From Margaritispora aquatica (taxonomy: Eukaryota; Ascomycota; Leotiomycetes; Helotiales; Discinellaceae), in the NCBI GenBank assembly GCA_007644065.1, contig VJWN01000032.1, positions 186,001-250,000 on the forward strand: 64,000 nucleotides of DNA, given 5' to 3'. Made by a program: the position numbers and the translations under genes. The notes beneath the pieces are model-generated. The model had not been told where the DNA came from, did not search any database, and worked only from the letters and a program-made list of their open reading frames with translations. Below are positions 12,301 to 25,300 of this stretch, one piece after another (the first letter of the stretch is position 1; every line of letters starts with the position of its first letter).

Positions 12301-15169
12301 ACGGGAGCTGAGCTCTCCTCGATCGGCAAGGAGGCCTTTTCGACATTGATTTCAGGTTCGATAGATTTTGATTCAATGACCTCACTGCTCTTTGTCTCTT
12401 CTGGGGGAGAGCTCACCTCCTCGATCAATGGCTCATCCTTGGAAATAATAGGGGCTTCCTCGCTTTTGCTCTGAACCTCACTATCAACGGCTTCAGATTC
12501 GACCAATTTTTCAGTAGACTGGGCAGACAATTGGCCATTCGCCTCTTCTTTGACTAACACTGGCGCAATAGGTAGATCAGTCGCCTCTGGACTGGGGTCT
12601 TCCAGTGTCTCGTCAAGTTTGGGAGCCTCCTCAGATGATAAATCCTTACTCGACTCCTCAGGAGCATTTGCCTTAGCAGATCCGTTGGAGACTAATGCAG
12701 TTACCGGCTCTTGCTCCAAAGATTCGGGAACAACGGATTTTTCGATAATCAGAGATTCCTCATCCTTTATATCCTTTGGAGATTCGCTCACAGGCACTGA
12801 TTCCTGCGTTGAGCTTGCCGCTTCGATTTTCTGGGATTCAACAGGGGCTTCTTCTTCTTTGCTGTCTACCTTAGGAGATTCAACAAATGGAGCCGAGCTT
12901 GGTTCGGCTGGTGAAGCATCCGTTGCGGATTGGGAGGTCGTGGACTCCTCAACGAGTTTTGGGGCTTCTTGCTTACTTGGTTCTTCATTAGGAGAGTCAA
13001 CAACAGATACAGCAGTGGCTTCCAGCTTTGGCTCCTCGCTGGCGGAGGATTGATCAGCCACGACTGGGATTGAATCGACCTCTGCATCCTTGACAGTAGG
13101 AAGTTCGCTGGAAGTCTGAATTACTGGTTCTGCAATAGGTTCAGATTTGTCACTAGCAACGGTGGCCACATTATCCGTGACTAAAGGACTCTCTTTGACC
13201 TCTGTTGTTGAGCCAGATGCTCCCGATTCCGATTTGGCCTCTAATGGTGCCGGAATGACGCCATCTTTATCAGATTCTGGTGATGCTCCCTATGTCAAGA
13301 GTCAGCCAACAATAAGACATGTCTTCAACATATTAGGCAAGTTGTGATGAAATGCCGTCTTGTTCTCAGCCAAAAAGCACAAAAACAAACTTACCAAAGA
13401 CTCAGGAGTAGGATTAGTCGCAGGAGCCTCGCTCGATGTAGGTGGATCAACAGTAACCGTCTGAGTCACAGCTTTAACTGTTCCATCTGCTCCAATGGTG
13501 ATCTTCAAGGTCACTGGTGGGGCATCTGGAACGTCGTTCACTCCATCGCCATCGGCGTCGATTTGTGGGGTTTCTTGAGTCAAATTCAAATGAACTGTAC
13601 GATCTCCAGCGTCGATGGGTAATTCCTTAGCGGCTTCGCTTGCTGTTACTTTTGCGTCCAACTCATCTGAGTCTTCATGTTAGATACTTTCACGTGTAGT
13701 AAATTCCGAGCTTATCACATACCAACTTTCTGCGAAATTTCATGCTTCACCTCATCCACGGCTGCGGCACTAGAAGCTACTGCCGCTCCTGCAACTGCAA
13801 GAGCCTCTTTACCATCGGCTTTGACTTCAGCGATGTCTTTCGCTGCATCTTCTTTGACGTCTTTGACAATTGACTTGACAATTTTGCCTGCCTCGGCGCC
13901 CACAAGTGCAACAGCATTCTGCCAAGAAGTTAGTCTTTGGAAATCAACGATGACTCAAAAATTTACCTTGCGAGCTGTATCAGTGATTATTTTTCCAACC
14001 AAAGCAATTTCGCCTGCCATTAATCCTGGTTGCACTAACGATGCAGCTCCAAGGGCAACGGCCAAAACACCTTCAGCGACCAACTCTGGATGAGCTTCAA
14101 TTGCCTCCACTAAATGCCCTGCTCCGACGGCCACCTCATGCCCAATAATTGCCATCGTATCTCCAACATCCTCTACGAAATCAGTAATCTTTTCTGTAAT
14201 TGTTGTCGTCTCAGTCGTGATGTGTGTCTCGACTCCTTTATCGTCCGTCTCGGTCGTGTGAACGACTTCTGTGACAGTCTTCAACTCTTCTGTGGGCGCT
14301 TCTACAGATTTGGCGCTAGCTGCTGGGGCAGCATCTGTTGGTGGGGCTGATTCTGGGGCGGGCGTTGCAGCCGCTACTTGAACCACTTCCTTAACGACTC
14401 TCACAACGCTATCCACACCTTCTTGGACGGCACTTGGGCCATCTGCCACTGGCGCTGGCGTAGAAACCGAGTCTTCTTCTTTCTTGGCAGATTCTGGGGA
14501 GGAAGTGGTTGGATCTGGGCTAGATTCCTGCACTTTCTTGTCCTCTGCTGGGGTGGATATGGGCAAGGCGGGAGTAGATGATTCGACCTCTTTCGATCCT
14601 GTATTCGTATCTTCTGACTTCTTGTCCTCTGCCGGTTGCGAGGTAGGCGCAGATGCTAAGCTGGGTACTTCGACTATTTTCTCCGGCTCTGTGCTCTTCA
14701 ATGGCTCGGAAACCACTTCCTTTGGCGTCTCGATCACCTTTGCGGGCTCAGAGACGACGCTGTCCTCTTGTTTTGGCTCGGGGACAACGGGAGAAGCAAC
14801 CACATCATCATGCTTTAACTCTTCTTTATCTGGGGTGAGTATTGGTAACTCTTCCTTCGATTCCTCTGGTTTCACTGGCTCCGGAGATACGACTTCGGGC
14901 GTAGGACTTGATGCCTCCACCTGTTTTGGTTCCTCTAAGGCTGGTGGTGATATGGGTGAGCCCTCTTCCTTCTCAACCGCTGGTGCAGCAATCGATGTCG
15001 CTGGCTCAGAGATTATTGGCTCTGCCTACAGAGGGGAAGCACAGTATTAGCTAACATTTCCCTCTGCATAAACCCCAATCCATCGTAGCCAAGATACATT
15101 GGCCTTGTAGTATTTTAAAGAAAAGTATAGAACAATTGAACTTACAGCGTGCTCCACAGCCGTCGCCAT
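9354..15169 (-). CDS. seven-exon acidic repeat protein, about 1784 aa
   Basis: Exons by eye: 15169-15146, 15025-13967, 13918-13723, 13666-13395, 13289-11898, 11836-11726, 11654-9354. All junctions are GT-AG and keep phase, giving 1785 codons including a TAA stop. The first exon is only eight codons. The protein is very rich in Glu, Ser, Val, Pro and Thr. Within about residues 280-425 lies the only non-repetitive part: an Ala/Val/Gly-rich hydrophobic segment followed by a charged, probably helical stretch. Exon 4 has a calcium-loop-like DADGDGVND at about residues 463-471. The last exon carries the VEE-repeat minisatellite, and the C-terminus ends in a basic, Trp-containing tail (FGSIGKILWPWGG then KK-rich). 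No known domain is recognised. It could be a scaffold or tether; large repetitive ascomycete proteins such as leashin are an analogy only. Confidence 0.75.
9903..10530 (-). repeat. 15-bp coding minisatellite (VEE[S/T/P][K/A/T])
   Basis: About forty 15-bp units lie inside the last exon of the acidic repeat gene. On the plus strand the unit reads roughly TCAACCTTGGATTCC, and on the coding strand it encodes the pentapeptide V-E-E-S/T/P-K or close variants. Occasional units are replaced by VVVPTQVEE or VQAPVQVEE, which recur as a higher-order pattern. The unit length is a multiple of three, so copy-number change would keep the frame. Because the unit contains no stop in any frame, long spurious open frames appear on the opposite strand here. 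Confidence 0.9.
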
Positions 15170-15802
15170 GTTGACCTTCCCTCAATCTTCAACAAGGATA
15201 GGTCTGAGTATTGTCCAGATCCTATCGTTTGTACAAGGATCTCTTTCGTCTTGCCGTCTTCAAACTTCAGCAGCAGCGCGGGCAACAACTAATTCCAGGA
15301 TGCCGTGCTATGCCCTCCTTCCAAACAATTGTGATGTATGAACTCCAAGGTCCAGGACAAAGCTCTTGACAAAGGTATGTGCAGTGTGCAGGATTAAAGC
15401 TCTAGGTTCTTCGCAGCTCACGTTGGAAGAAAAGAAAAGTCGGGCGGGTCGTCTTGTCTTTCCTGGGTGAGACCTCCAAATGGCCAAACCACCAACCAAT
15501 TTCAACAGTGGAGCTTCCACGATCCACATGCAGCGATGGGTAAGATTGGCGGGTTGCAGATGCTCGTGACTTTGATTTGGCTTGGTGACACGAGGATTGG
15601 AGGATTGACGGAATCGATATGGATGTTTCGCTGCTGCGGGGGTGACGATTTGGGTTGGTGGTGTTTGGGAACACTGCATACTGCATGAACTCGAGAATGA
15701 AGAATGAATGGACCAAATAATTCATGGGAATTGGATTGGGGATTGGGGATTGGATTGGGATTGGGACTGGACACTGGACACTGGACACCCTTTTCTCGAC
15801 AC

Positions 15803-15824
15803 CGCCTCGCCTCGCCTCGCCTCG
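15803..15824. repeat. (CGCCT)n array
   Basis: Four CGCCT pentamers in a GC-rich patch, next to an imperfect GGATTGG/GGACACT tandem at about 15730-15790. Confidence 0.8.
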
Positions 15825-15938
15825 ACTGACTTTTGGTGACAAGTACAGAAAGATAAAGCACCACCACACAACAGGACTACAGTACAGGACTGACTGACCA
15901 CATGAACGAATTGCCGATGCAGGAATGAATCAATTAAT

Positions 15939-15970
15939 GGATCAATGGATCAATGGATCAATGGATCAAT
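15939..15970. repeat. GGATCAAT octamer array
   Basis: Four perfect GGATCAAT units, flanked by related ATCAATGA words up to about 15993. Confidence 0.85.
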
Positions 15971-16212
15971 CAATGAATCATTCAATGAATCAATAGATAG
16001 GTGATGGGTAAGACCAGGCTGCAGCGGGTCGCAGAATAATTCAAAAAAAGAGGTCAATCTTATCTGACCTCGGTGTTGTGTTTGTTTGTTTGTTGCCTGG
16101 CTGTATCCTCGTTGCGACTTTCACAACGATAACGATGAGAGTAGATTGACCAAGACTGAGATTCACCTGAATTCATAATAAATACTCATCAAAAGTAAAT
16201 AGGTACCTGACT

Positions 16213-16296
16213 TCACCTATTCACCTATTCACCTATTCACCTATTCACCTATTCACCTATTCACTTATTCACCTATTCACCTATTCACCTATTCAC
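16213..16296. repeat. TCACCTAT octamer array
   Basis: About ten tandem copies of the eight-base unit TCACCTAT, with one substituted unit (TCACTTAT at about 16261). There are no spacers, so this is a microsatellite and not a CRISPR array. Confidence 0.9.
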
Positions 16297-16374
16297 GTGT
16301 CCCACTGTTGATGTTGGGGCTTGTCATTCATTTGGAAGGAGGGGAGAGGTGCAGTGCAGGCTGGCAGGCCAGAT

Positions 16375-16412
16375 GGAATGAATGAATGAATGAATGGATG
16401 GATGAATGAATG
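16375..16412. repeat. (GAAT)n/(GGAT)n microsatellite
   Basis: GAAT tetranucleotides interrupted by GGAT units. Confidence 0.85.
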
Positions 16413-16618
16413 GAACATCAACAAACAACAAAAAGCTGTAATAAGACATCCAAGGGCTAGACTGCCCCGTGCTATCGCTGCAGACGCCCGGAGCGAGTCA
16501 TATTTGCAGGGTCTCAGCTCAGAGCTCAATCAACAATCTCAGAGCTCTGGTTCAGGGATGATCCCACTTCTGAACGGTTCAGCCTAATTTTAGGGGTCTG
16601 TCGGTCAGTCGGTCTGTT

Positions 16619-16632
16619 CCCCCCCCCCCCCC
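16619..16632. repeat. poly-C tract
   Basis: A run of fourteen C residues. Its length may be unreliable in the assembly. Confidence 0.85.
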
Positions 16633-16711
16633 GTACCCAGCACCCGCCAATGAGAGAGGCATCCAGCTGGGAAGAAATCCCCGTTCTAGCCGATGTTAGA
16701 CACTAACTAAT

Positions 16712-16740
16712 GTGGTGGTGGTGGTGGTGGTGGTGGTGGT
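16712..16740. repeat. (GTG)n microsatellite
   Basis: About nine to ten GTG/TGG triplets, intergenic. Confidence 0.9.
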
Positions 16741-17042
16741 TCGACGGGACAAAAAGTTGTGAATAACCTCATTGATGACATTTATGACGGGACAAATGCG
16801 TACATTCAACACAAAAGTTTTATACAAGATCATCCTCAAGGGGAGTCGCCTCCGTTTCGAGTTCGGCTGACAAACAGATCACTTTGCTGCCAATGATAAC
16901 GCGATAACGACCTTACCTTGCTATGAAAAACGAGTATAAAAGGTTAGATAGAGTTAGGGTTAAGGTTGACATCCTCGGTTGCTAGACAGCTGAAGAGAAC
17001 AAAGGACCCGTTCTGGCAAACGTTCTTCTTTTTTAGTAATAT

Positions 17043-17071
17043 AGGTAGGTAGGTAGGTAGGTAGGTAGGTA
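17043..17071. repeat. (GGTA)n microsatellite
   Basis: Seven uninterrupted GGTA units. Confidence 0.9.
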
Positions 17072-17221
17072 CGAGCATTTGGTAGGGTAGACATAACGTT
17101 TGGCTTATCCTCTAAAAGTAACCCAGCTCGATCCTAAATCCTGAAGTTTAGAAGTGGTAGAGGGAGCGTAAGGTACCTTAGGTAAGATGCGTATTTCAAT
17201 AGAATTTTCGATCATGTTTTC

Positions 17222-17290
17222 AAATGTGCACAATTGATGTGCATATTCTCTCCATCACGTTTTGAGATGTGCACAATAGATGTGCACATT
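17222..17290. repeat. duplicated TGTGCAC double-palindrome motif
   Basis: The block ATGTGCACAATnGATGTGCA occurs twice, starting at about 17224 and 17267. Each copy contains two TGTGCA(C) sites about twelve bases apart. The motif is not a simple repeat and could be a paired binding site or a small duplication. Confidence 0.6.
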
Positions 17291-18379
17291 GACGGGCCTG
17301 ATTTGGTCTGGTCGGAACCATTCATTAGTAAGGTACTATGTTCTTGGCATCTACATTATTCCTTTCAGATTCTTCTTATTCGTCAAGATATACTCGCTTT
17401 TCCATCAAGTTTGAAGTATGAAACCTAGCTTCCAAACCCACTCAGTACTTTATAAAGATCTCCCGCCCTTCACAACGCTCATTGCCATCCGCAACAGATG
17501 GCCCGTGGAGATCTCGTAGGTTCTAGTCATACCATGGCATGGCTAAACACCTGCCATATCAATCTTAGTATCCAACCAGAGGTTCGAACATCTCCCTCCG
17601 ACAACATACGCAGCCAATTGCAACGACATAGCGTGATGTTGGAGTACGGAAAAGCTCTGAGGACTCAAGAATATTCTACTCCAGCAGCCTGTCGTCGATG
17701 TGCCAGTGTGTGAGCGTTGTTGCAACACCCTAAATTCACTAAAGTCAATGATATACTTGGCAAATTGACTGTGGCACCATTTCTTGACCACGTCAGATAT
17801 GACAAATGTCCCTACAAACTCTGTAATATCCTCCATGGATGGTTCTGAGATGGTATTGTCAAGATGCTCATGAATAGCAGAAGATCGAACCTAGATGGCT
17901 GATGGTGCTGGAAGACAGGCTCCTGACTATATTCGTGTTGCACTGTAGATGCCAGGAGCAATCGCTTCCCATAACATCGTCTTGATTATGGCATTGCTCG
18001 TCCATGGAGGTTGCGCTGTTGTAAAGCTCTTCGTCCACGTATACATGCTGGTGATTGTCAGATGTATCCCACTACCATTTGATTCTGTCACTTAATTCAC
18101 GGGGTTGGAAGACTCGTACAACTGGACCTGGCTGCTTTTGATGTGGGTATGGCATCTGTAGCCTAGATGCATTCGTATTAGCTTTCTCAAAGGTGCTTAG
18201 CTGGGAGGTATGGGAGTGGGTAAGACTAGATAAAGATTTGTGCTTAGTGGTACCAAGTTCGGAAGTATTGAGTTAAGGCCAGTGAGTGTTTTCAGATGGC
18301 TGAGAGATAACTGATTGTATATTACCACTTCCGAACGTGCGTAATTGAGTCTTTGGAGGATCAACAAATGGTGATTCAG

Positions 18380-18812
18380 TCACAGCAGCATCATGTTTAC
18401 AAGGACATCCGAACATAGGCCTGCTGGGTCAAAGTTCGCTCTCTTGCTGGCAGGCAGCAAGCTATCCTCAATTTCCCGCGTGTTTGAGATCAACGAAGAT
18501 TCTGGCACGTTCTCAACAGCTGTCTTGTTCAGTGCTACCCTACGACCATGGAATTGACCAGTGGGCTTCTGTGACAAGTCAGTATTGAGTAGTGTATGTG
18601 GGGCATCGAGATGGCTTTATCTCCGCCTGTGCTGATATCCGTCCAAGTCCCGTCTTCACCAATGCTGCAGATTTTACTGTATACATAGCCGATTGAAGCC
18701 AACTAACCACAAGTTTATACACATCCCGAACCAAATTATCTGGTTCCTTTGTCACCTGAGCAGACAACTTAACAGGAGATAGAACCCCGTCAAAACTATC
18801 CATCTCGATCAC
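18380..18812 (-). pseudogene. possible relic of a small gene
   Basis: Two adjacent minus-strand open frames (18579-18812 and 18380-18577) are separated by a stop. The first begins with a Met-rich start and an amphipathic stretch (VKLSAQVTKEPDNLVRDVY), which looks more protein-like than its surroundings. A possible intron start (GTTAGT at about 18707) is present, but I could not build a convincing spliced frame. No family is recognised. Confidence 0.2.
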
Positions 18813-19311
18813 GATGATAGATGACAGTAATTAAGATGTCCCATTTACTTCTAGCAATAGCAGTAGGCAATTGAAAAGGGAACATTTTGAGTGTGCAGAT
18901 TGAAGCGTTGACTTGATTGATGGTTGATGGTTGCTAGAATGAAGAAAGGAAGAAGAGAAGAGAAGAAAGGAGAAGAGAGGATGAGGAAGATCAAATAAGA
19001 AATCCGGCTGACGAGCGCAAGTGTGGTGATGTGAACAGAAAGCGAAAGCTTGACGCCAATTGAATCGAGCCTTTCTACTGTGGTGATTGCTCCTCTCTGA
19101 TTAAGCGAGAACCCGTGACCAGGGATGTCATCAACCTGGAAACGCTAACCTGACCATTCAAATCTAGCTTAAGGTAGGTAAGGGCCATTCTATACATAGC
19201 TAGGTTTTCCCGAACTTTATTTACTGCCATTGCGAACCTCGTTAAAGTACAACAAATTAATCTCACTACGTGCCACATACTTCATTTCCATCATGCTCAC
19301 ATATACGGTCT

Positions 19312-22300
19312 CTAATAACATCCAATAGAAATCAACGGTAATGCTGGCACCATCCCTCCAAATCTATCCAGCAAAGCAACTGGAGCGTTACCGGTCAATG
19401 GACTAAACTTTGGCACATTTGCGTCTCCTTTGTGATCTTGATCAAAACTCTCTTTATCAAACCTCAATCTCTTCGCCCAAATCTCAACAGCCTTATTAGA
19501 TTTCTTCTCTCCTATATTTTTCCAGCAATTCATAAAATTTGGCCATTTCATCCCTTCACTTGAGCCACGAGGTTGCCATGCTTTATCCTGTTTCTTATCA
19601 ACGCCAACGTAGAGTGGCCAATTCTCGGTGTCCTGAGGTGAATTTACAGTCTGCATATGGTCACTCGTGATGTTGAACTTGTTCACTAGGTCCTTGGCTG
19701 GACTTGGATTGGGTGGATGTATCATCAAGCCCATCACAAGAGGCATAGTTGCGTCTTTGCCGTTTAAAAGCTCTTCTTTTGGTGATTTTACTAAACTCGG
19801 GTCGAGATTGCGGTCATCTACAAATCTACCGTCAGTTTCGATATAATCTAGAAAAAGATAATGAGATTATGGTCTTACATCTTCCCCAGATAGATGTCTG
19901 GACAGGTTTGATCTCAGGAACAAGCTTCCATTTCTGAGCTTCCCATGTTGCGAGAGAATGGAAGCGTTGGCCTTGGGTCATTTTGGGTCTTGGTGCCAAG
20001 ACATTGATTTCAACAATCGAGGTGAGTGGTGAGTAGAGCTGCATTGGTTTCGCAAAGACTTCTTTGTGAATTGGCAAAATAGGTGCTTCGGCATCCCGCT
20101 CTGTCCACACTTCTCTCACCCTACGTACTCCTCTACGCGAGTTAAGGACATCTGGAACGATGGTCTTCATTTTTTCGACTAGTTTCGCTTCGGTGACGGC
20201 GAACTGAAATGTTGCCAGCATGGAGAATTTGCCACTCTTTACAAACCATGGGTCTTCGTCTATTTTGGCCACTCCAGATTTCCGAACGGCGGGCAGCAAA
20301 CCGGATTCACAAGTGAATGTAATTGCCGCTGTGTCACCCTTGCGAGTTGCGTCTACCAACAATGATGAGTTGTTCGCTCCTCCGGATTTGAGTACTACCT
20401 CCCAGAAGCGAGTCAATGATACTGCAGGAGGCGGTGGTGGAGGTGCGCCAAATTTGACATCAAATCCAAATACCCAGAAATCTACATGGACTACACCACT
20501 AAATGGCGGTCCTGCGAAGTCCAAAGATGCGCTAACCTCAGCATTGATCCGCACAGTCACCAGCCAGAGATCGAGAGTAAATCGCACACCAACTGCAATT
20601 CTCGCTTGCAACTGGAAGAAAAATGGCTCGAAGTTCATGAGGAAATCTACAAATGCATCGAACCAGGCATACAATGCTCCTAGGCTTAAGGCTGCATGGA
20701 TTCTTCCTCCACCCATGCACAACTTTGGCGTGATTGCAAAGTACGCTTCACCTGTTACGCTCAAGCTCGAGTTTAATGACCAGTTTATGCCTAGGCGAGG
20801 GGGTCTGGGATACTGTGGAGGTGGATGGAAAGCTTGGTGGTATCCACCAATCGTGAGGACCCAATCCCCAGCCTGTATATTAGCAGGAGTATCTGTCTTT
20901 GACCAAGAATAAACCGCCATACCACCTGTGAGATGACATTGTGGCGCGAGAATGAAGGAGCGTGGTGAGAGTTGCGCTTCAAGTTTGAAGATTCCACTTC
21001 CGACATCAAGGGTGCAGACGATGCCCAATTCGACATGTGAAAATTTCACAGATGAAGACAGAGATGGCACATCGCATGTGGCGACGCCAAAGATTCCAAT
21101 CAGCAAATTGTCGTTGCCGAATTGGACGACGAGCACTGCATTTGCAGCAAGCATCTGGAAAGCTGTTACACGAACACCAACGGCTCCCCAGTATGCACCC
21201 TCTGCTGCATGAAACCACGGACCACTCATCAGCGCCTGCATTTTTTCGATTGGCCCTGCACCTGCATCATCGGTTCCTCGCTCCGCGATGAACGGGAATT
21301 CAAAGATTTGTTCGACAGTTGGAAGCATGATATCTGAATTAATGCCGAATCCTCCCACGAGACCCGCGAAATCCGCAAAGCCTACAGAGAAAAGGGGCCT
21401 AGAAAAACAATATTTAGTTAACTAAATGTAGACAACTGCCAAATAAAGTAAAACAGATTGCGGGATAATTGTTTTAAAAAAAACCATACCCGTTGAGTTT
21501 CATATATATGAATGAGAATGTGAAAGTGCCGTCATCGGTAGTTGTTAAATCGGTGGACGACATGGGGTTCATGTCGATTGTGGTGAGATTGAGGCGTGGG
21601 GTTTTCTTGATGTTTGCATACACCCCCATTGCCTCAAATGACCACGGCTTGAATGAAACCACTAGACCACCTGCGTACATGACTGATATATCAGGGTGTG
21701 AGGTATCGCGCATGAAGCCTCCTGCGATGGTAAGAGGAGGTTTGTTAAGCGAGACCATTAGTCCCTGTAGGCCCCAAGCTATCGCACTCATTGGTGGAGG
21801 ATTTGCTAACGAATATTCTTTACCAAATGGTACACCAATTGTGAAACCTAGAAGAGCTAGACCAACTGGTCCCATAATTAGAGTAGCATCCAGGGTGATT
21901 CCTATCATGCCGTCTTTGTACCACAGGCCGACATTTTGGACAGACAATGGTCCCAGCTTCACTTTGAAAGGTGCCTTGACGCCTTTCTCGGAACCAGTTG
22001 CATCTGGTTGGGTGGGTTTAGCATAGGGAACAAGCTTGCTGGATGACTTTTGTTTTGGCTTTTTCTTAGAAGACGAAGAATCGAAGAGGTGGTCGAGAAC
22101 AATATCTATGTTTCCATCCAGCTTCTTGGCTACAATCACAATGTGAGAGCCTGCAGCGATAACAATGTCTTTTGTCTTATCATCTTTCTTCTCATCGTTG
22201 AAGATCACAATTGAGTTTGCATCACTTTTTGTTGCCTTCTCTTTAAAGAGCATCATGTCCTCCTCCATGACACCCAATGTTCCTAAGCAAGTTTTCATGG

Positions 22301-25300
22301 CATCATACTCAACTCTTGTGATGCCTTTCAAAATCTTTTTCTTCTCTTTTCCAGCCACCGGTTCTGAATTGTCCTGAACCCACATGAAGAACAACTTCTC
22401 CCATGGGCTGTTGATTGTCGTGTTCAATACCGCCACTTCTACCGATACCTTGCTAATAGCAGCCTTCACTATGCGTTTTATATTTCCATCTTTAGTTCTT
22501 AGCTGGATGAACCACAATTGGATCATCTGAACATGAATCAGAAGTGCAAAGACACTGACGCCGCCTTTCTTCGCAACCAATAATCGTAAGGCCTTCTCGC
22601 CATTTGCACCTGTGATCTCTGCATGAGTTATAGCTTCTGGAAGCGAGAGGACAGTCTCCTGATCTACGAAACCGGAAAGTACATTTCCAATCGTAGCAGT
22701 CTCTCCTGCTTCATTCTCTGGCGCCAAAGAAGCGGTAAAGCTCCAATTGTCTCCTCCTTGATTCAGATAGACCAGCCCTAACTTGGCAACATTCGCGATA
22801 CCGAATTGGCCAGCAAAGCTTAGCTTGCTGGGATTCTTACTCGCCTTCGCGAATTCATATGCGATGGTCAAGTAGTCGATCTTGATAGAGCCTAAGAACT
22901 CCAGAATCGGTCCACGATCGTCCACGTCCCAGAAATTCAAAAGATGCGAGATGGAAAGGTTGATTGCACTGGCTTCAATGCGCCATTGCCCTTTGTCGTA
23001 AGCAAGTTGGCCCATGAGTTTGACGGACTTGGCATCCTCTTCCTCTCGAGGCTTGAGAGGGTTGAGAGCACCGTTGAGGTAAAGGTTCATTGATAAGCGA
23101 AGACTTACTGTCAAGTTCTCGCTAGCTTTCTTCTTGTCGCCCCATTCGTATGAAGCCGCCAGCGAGACGTCTTCGAAGCATATCACGGGAGGTGTACTAC
23201 TTCCTGTCACTGATTTCTGAGGCTTGCAACGCATGCCACCCCTAAAAGACATGCCTATTTGAGAAATTTCGACTTCGACGCTGTAGATCTCATTCGGCAA
23301 TCCGGCGGGGATCTGTATCTGCTCAGATGGGTTCGTAGATAGCAGGGTAGCGAGATCGAGAGTTCTCAATTGATTTTCGGGATTGATGGCTGTGGCTGGT
23401 TTGAGAAGTTGGTATTCTTCAAACTCGGGGGTAGCGCGTTGGTATTGCGTAAATGGTGTGTCTGGGAGGACGGCCCACAATTTGCCTTTGAAGTAGAACC
23501 CGCTTCCATTGATCCAGCCAAATGAGAAAAGGAAGAGAGCTGGTTCTTTGTTCATCACCGTAACAGCTGAGCGCCCGATCGTAACGCATACCTCGATGTC
23601 TATGACTAGAGAGCTGACACTTTCAATGCTGCCTGTTTCTGGATTGAGATTGAGGGTGAGCTGGATACGGCGAGGTAGAATACTATCATCTTCGAGCGCG
23701 CCATTCTCGTTTGTTGATTTTGTGAGAAGCTCATCTAGTGTTGATGTATCAGAGAGGCCAAACTTAGATGTGAGCCAATTAATAATGGACTCGAGTGCGC
23801 CATCTCTTCCTTGCATAGCCAAGAGTTTTAGCCCATCCTTGGGCCGTTCGAGAGTCAATGTTAGGACTACTTGTAATTCCGAGAGCTCGAAAACACCCTC
23901 TAGCTGCACCGTCTCGCTTATTTTGAAAGTGCACAAGAATGCAGCAGAGCCCCGGGTCTTCATGCTATCTTTTGGTGCTCCCCATACCCAGTTTGCCTTC
24001 TTCCTCATTATTACCTGTAAGTTACTAACTTTCAGCCCTGTCGAGATAGTGCTGAGCCATTTGTTAAATTCAGACAAATCGACGTGGAACTGAAGCCGTA
24101 GATTTGTGAGATACTCCATTCCAGGACGGAACCATATCGCGTTGTGAAAATCTTCAGCCGGATCAAGAGTCAGCTCTAATTCTCCCGTCAAAAATTTGAA
24201 GATAGGAAAGAGATCTAGATTCAAGCCCACAAGTTTGGCAGCGAGCGAAAGTGTGGTCACGGTCTTCGAGTTGCACGATTCCAATCCGAAAACAATGGTG
24301 CGGCGACTAATCAACATGTTTGTCAAGGCTGGTTTTAAGACAGCCGTGTCTGAGCTGGCATTTGAAGTAGTAGATTTTGCAAAGGTCTGAACTGCTCCTG
24401 CAGCAGTGCTAAATGTCAATTTCGTTCTTCGATTCTTACTATCGAGAAATGGAATTTTCATGATGAACTCGAGAGGCTGCGCCTTATCCTCCACTGGCCA
24501 GGGGATCGGACAGAGGCTCAGCTCAAAGTCTGCGGGCGGAGGAGCATCCAGAGCCGGTGTGTTCCAATCGCAGAAGCGAGCTAGCCAGATGAAGAGCTCG
24601 TCTGTCTCGAAGACGGGAGTTGGTGTCATGTTATCAGGTACAGACGCAAGACTGAACTTGCGATGATGCAAGGTATCCGTGAAACCGTAAAGGTGGTTCT
24701 CACGGTGGAGTGTCATGGCCTCGCTGTCAGCTGGAAAAAGTCGTTGCGGCTTTCCGGTTTTGCTGTCATCACAAGCTATGTATACTGCCGCCGTTATAAT
24801 GTTGCTAGGCACTCGTCGATAGAGAATTGTAGGAGTTGATGGTTTTTGAGTTCGTGAGGGATATGAACGGAAGTCAGAATCAGAGTCTGAGGTCGATTCG
24901 GAGCTGGAGTCAGTTGAGATGAATTCTTCGAAGTCGACATCTATCCATGAATGATCGCGCCGATGTCGTTGAACCATCCTCCTCTTGATCTCGGTGCTGG
25001 TAGTGACATGTCCCAAGTCTTTTGGAGTTGGCCATTGAGGGTTACCTTGTGTTATGTCTACTCGCATAGGTCTGTCGTCTCCTAGGAATGGATACTGGTC
25101 CACGATGTAGTGTTCGTTTGGGGTGACGAGATTGGCGACTACAAATGCGTGAGAGCAAACATTGGGAAACGGTATCATGTTTTCAAGATGCACATTCCAA
25201 GTCTGCGTTACTTGTTGTGCTAAGAGATTTTCTCCTACAATTTCCACCTGCCCATCTTCGTTCATCATACGAGGTGCAGAAATGATGTTGACAGCGACGA

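Larger units (their letters stand above)
15170..19311. other. intergenic, 4.1 kb, simple-repeat-rich
   Basis: The stretch between the start of the repeat gene and the 3' end of the DUF6603 gene. It holds many different microsatellites between 15.7 and 17.1 kb (listed separately), a duplicated TGTGCAC motif near 17.25 kb, and weak open frames on the minus strand at 17543-17836 and 18380-18812 that might be gene relics. Open frames at 15308-15869 come from low-complexity DNA and look non-coding. Confidence 0.6.

Noticed and set aside
15308..15869. Overlapping minus-strand frames of 121-155 codons.
   Set aside because: They arise from low-complexity tandem DNA, overlap each other in several frames, and have unnatural composition.
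16213..16296. Regular octamer array, considered as a CRISPR-like or telomeric repeat.
   Set aside because: Units are directly tandem with no spacers, and the unit does not match a known fungal telomere repeat. It is a microsatellite.
17543..17836. Minus-strand frame of 97 codons starting MEDITEFVGTF.
   Set aside because: The start looks protein-like, but no continuation or splice partner was found, so it is only mentioned under the intergenic stretch.
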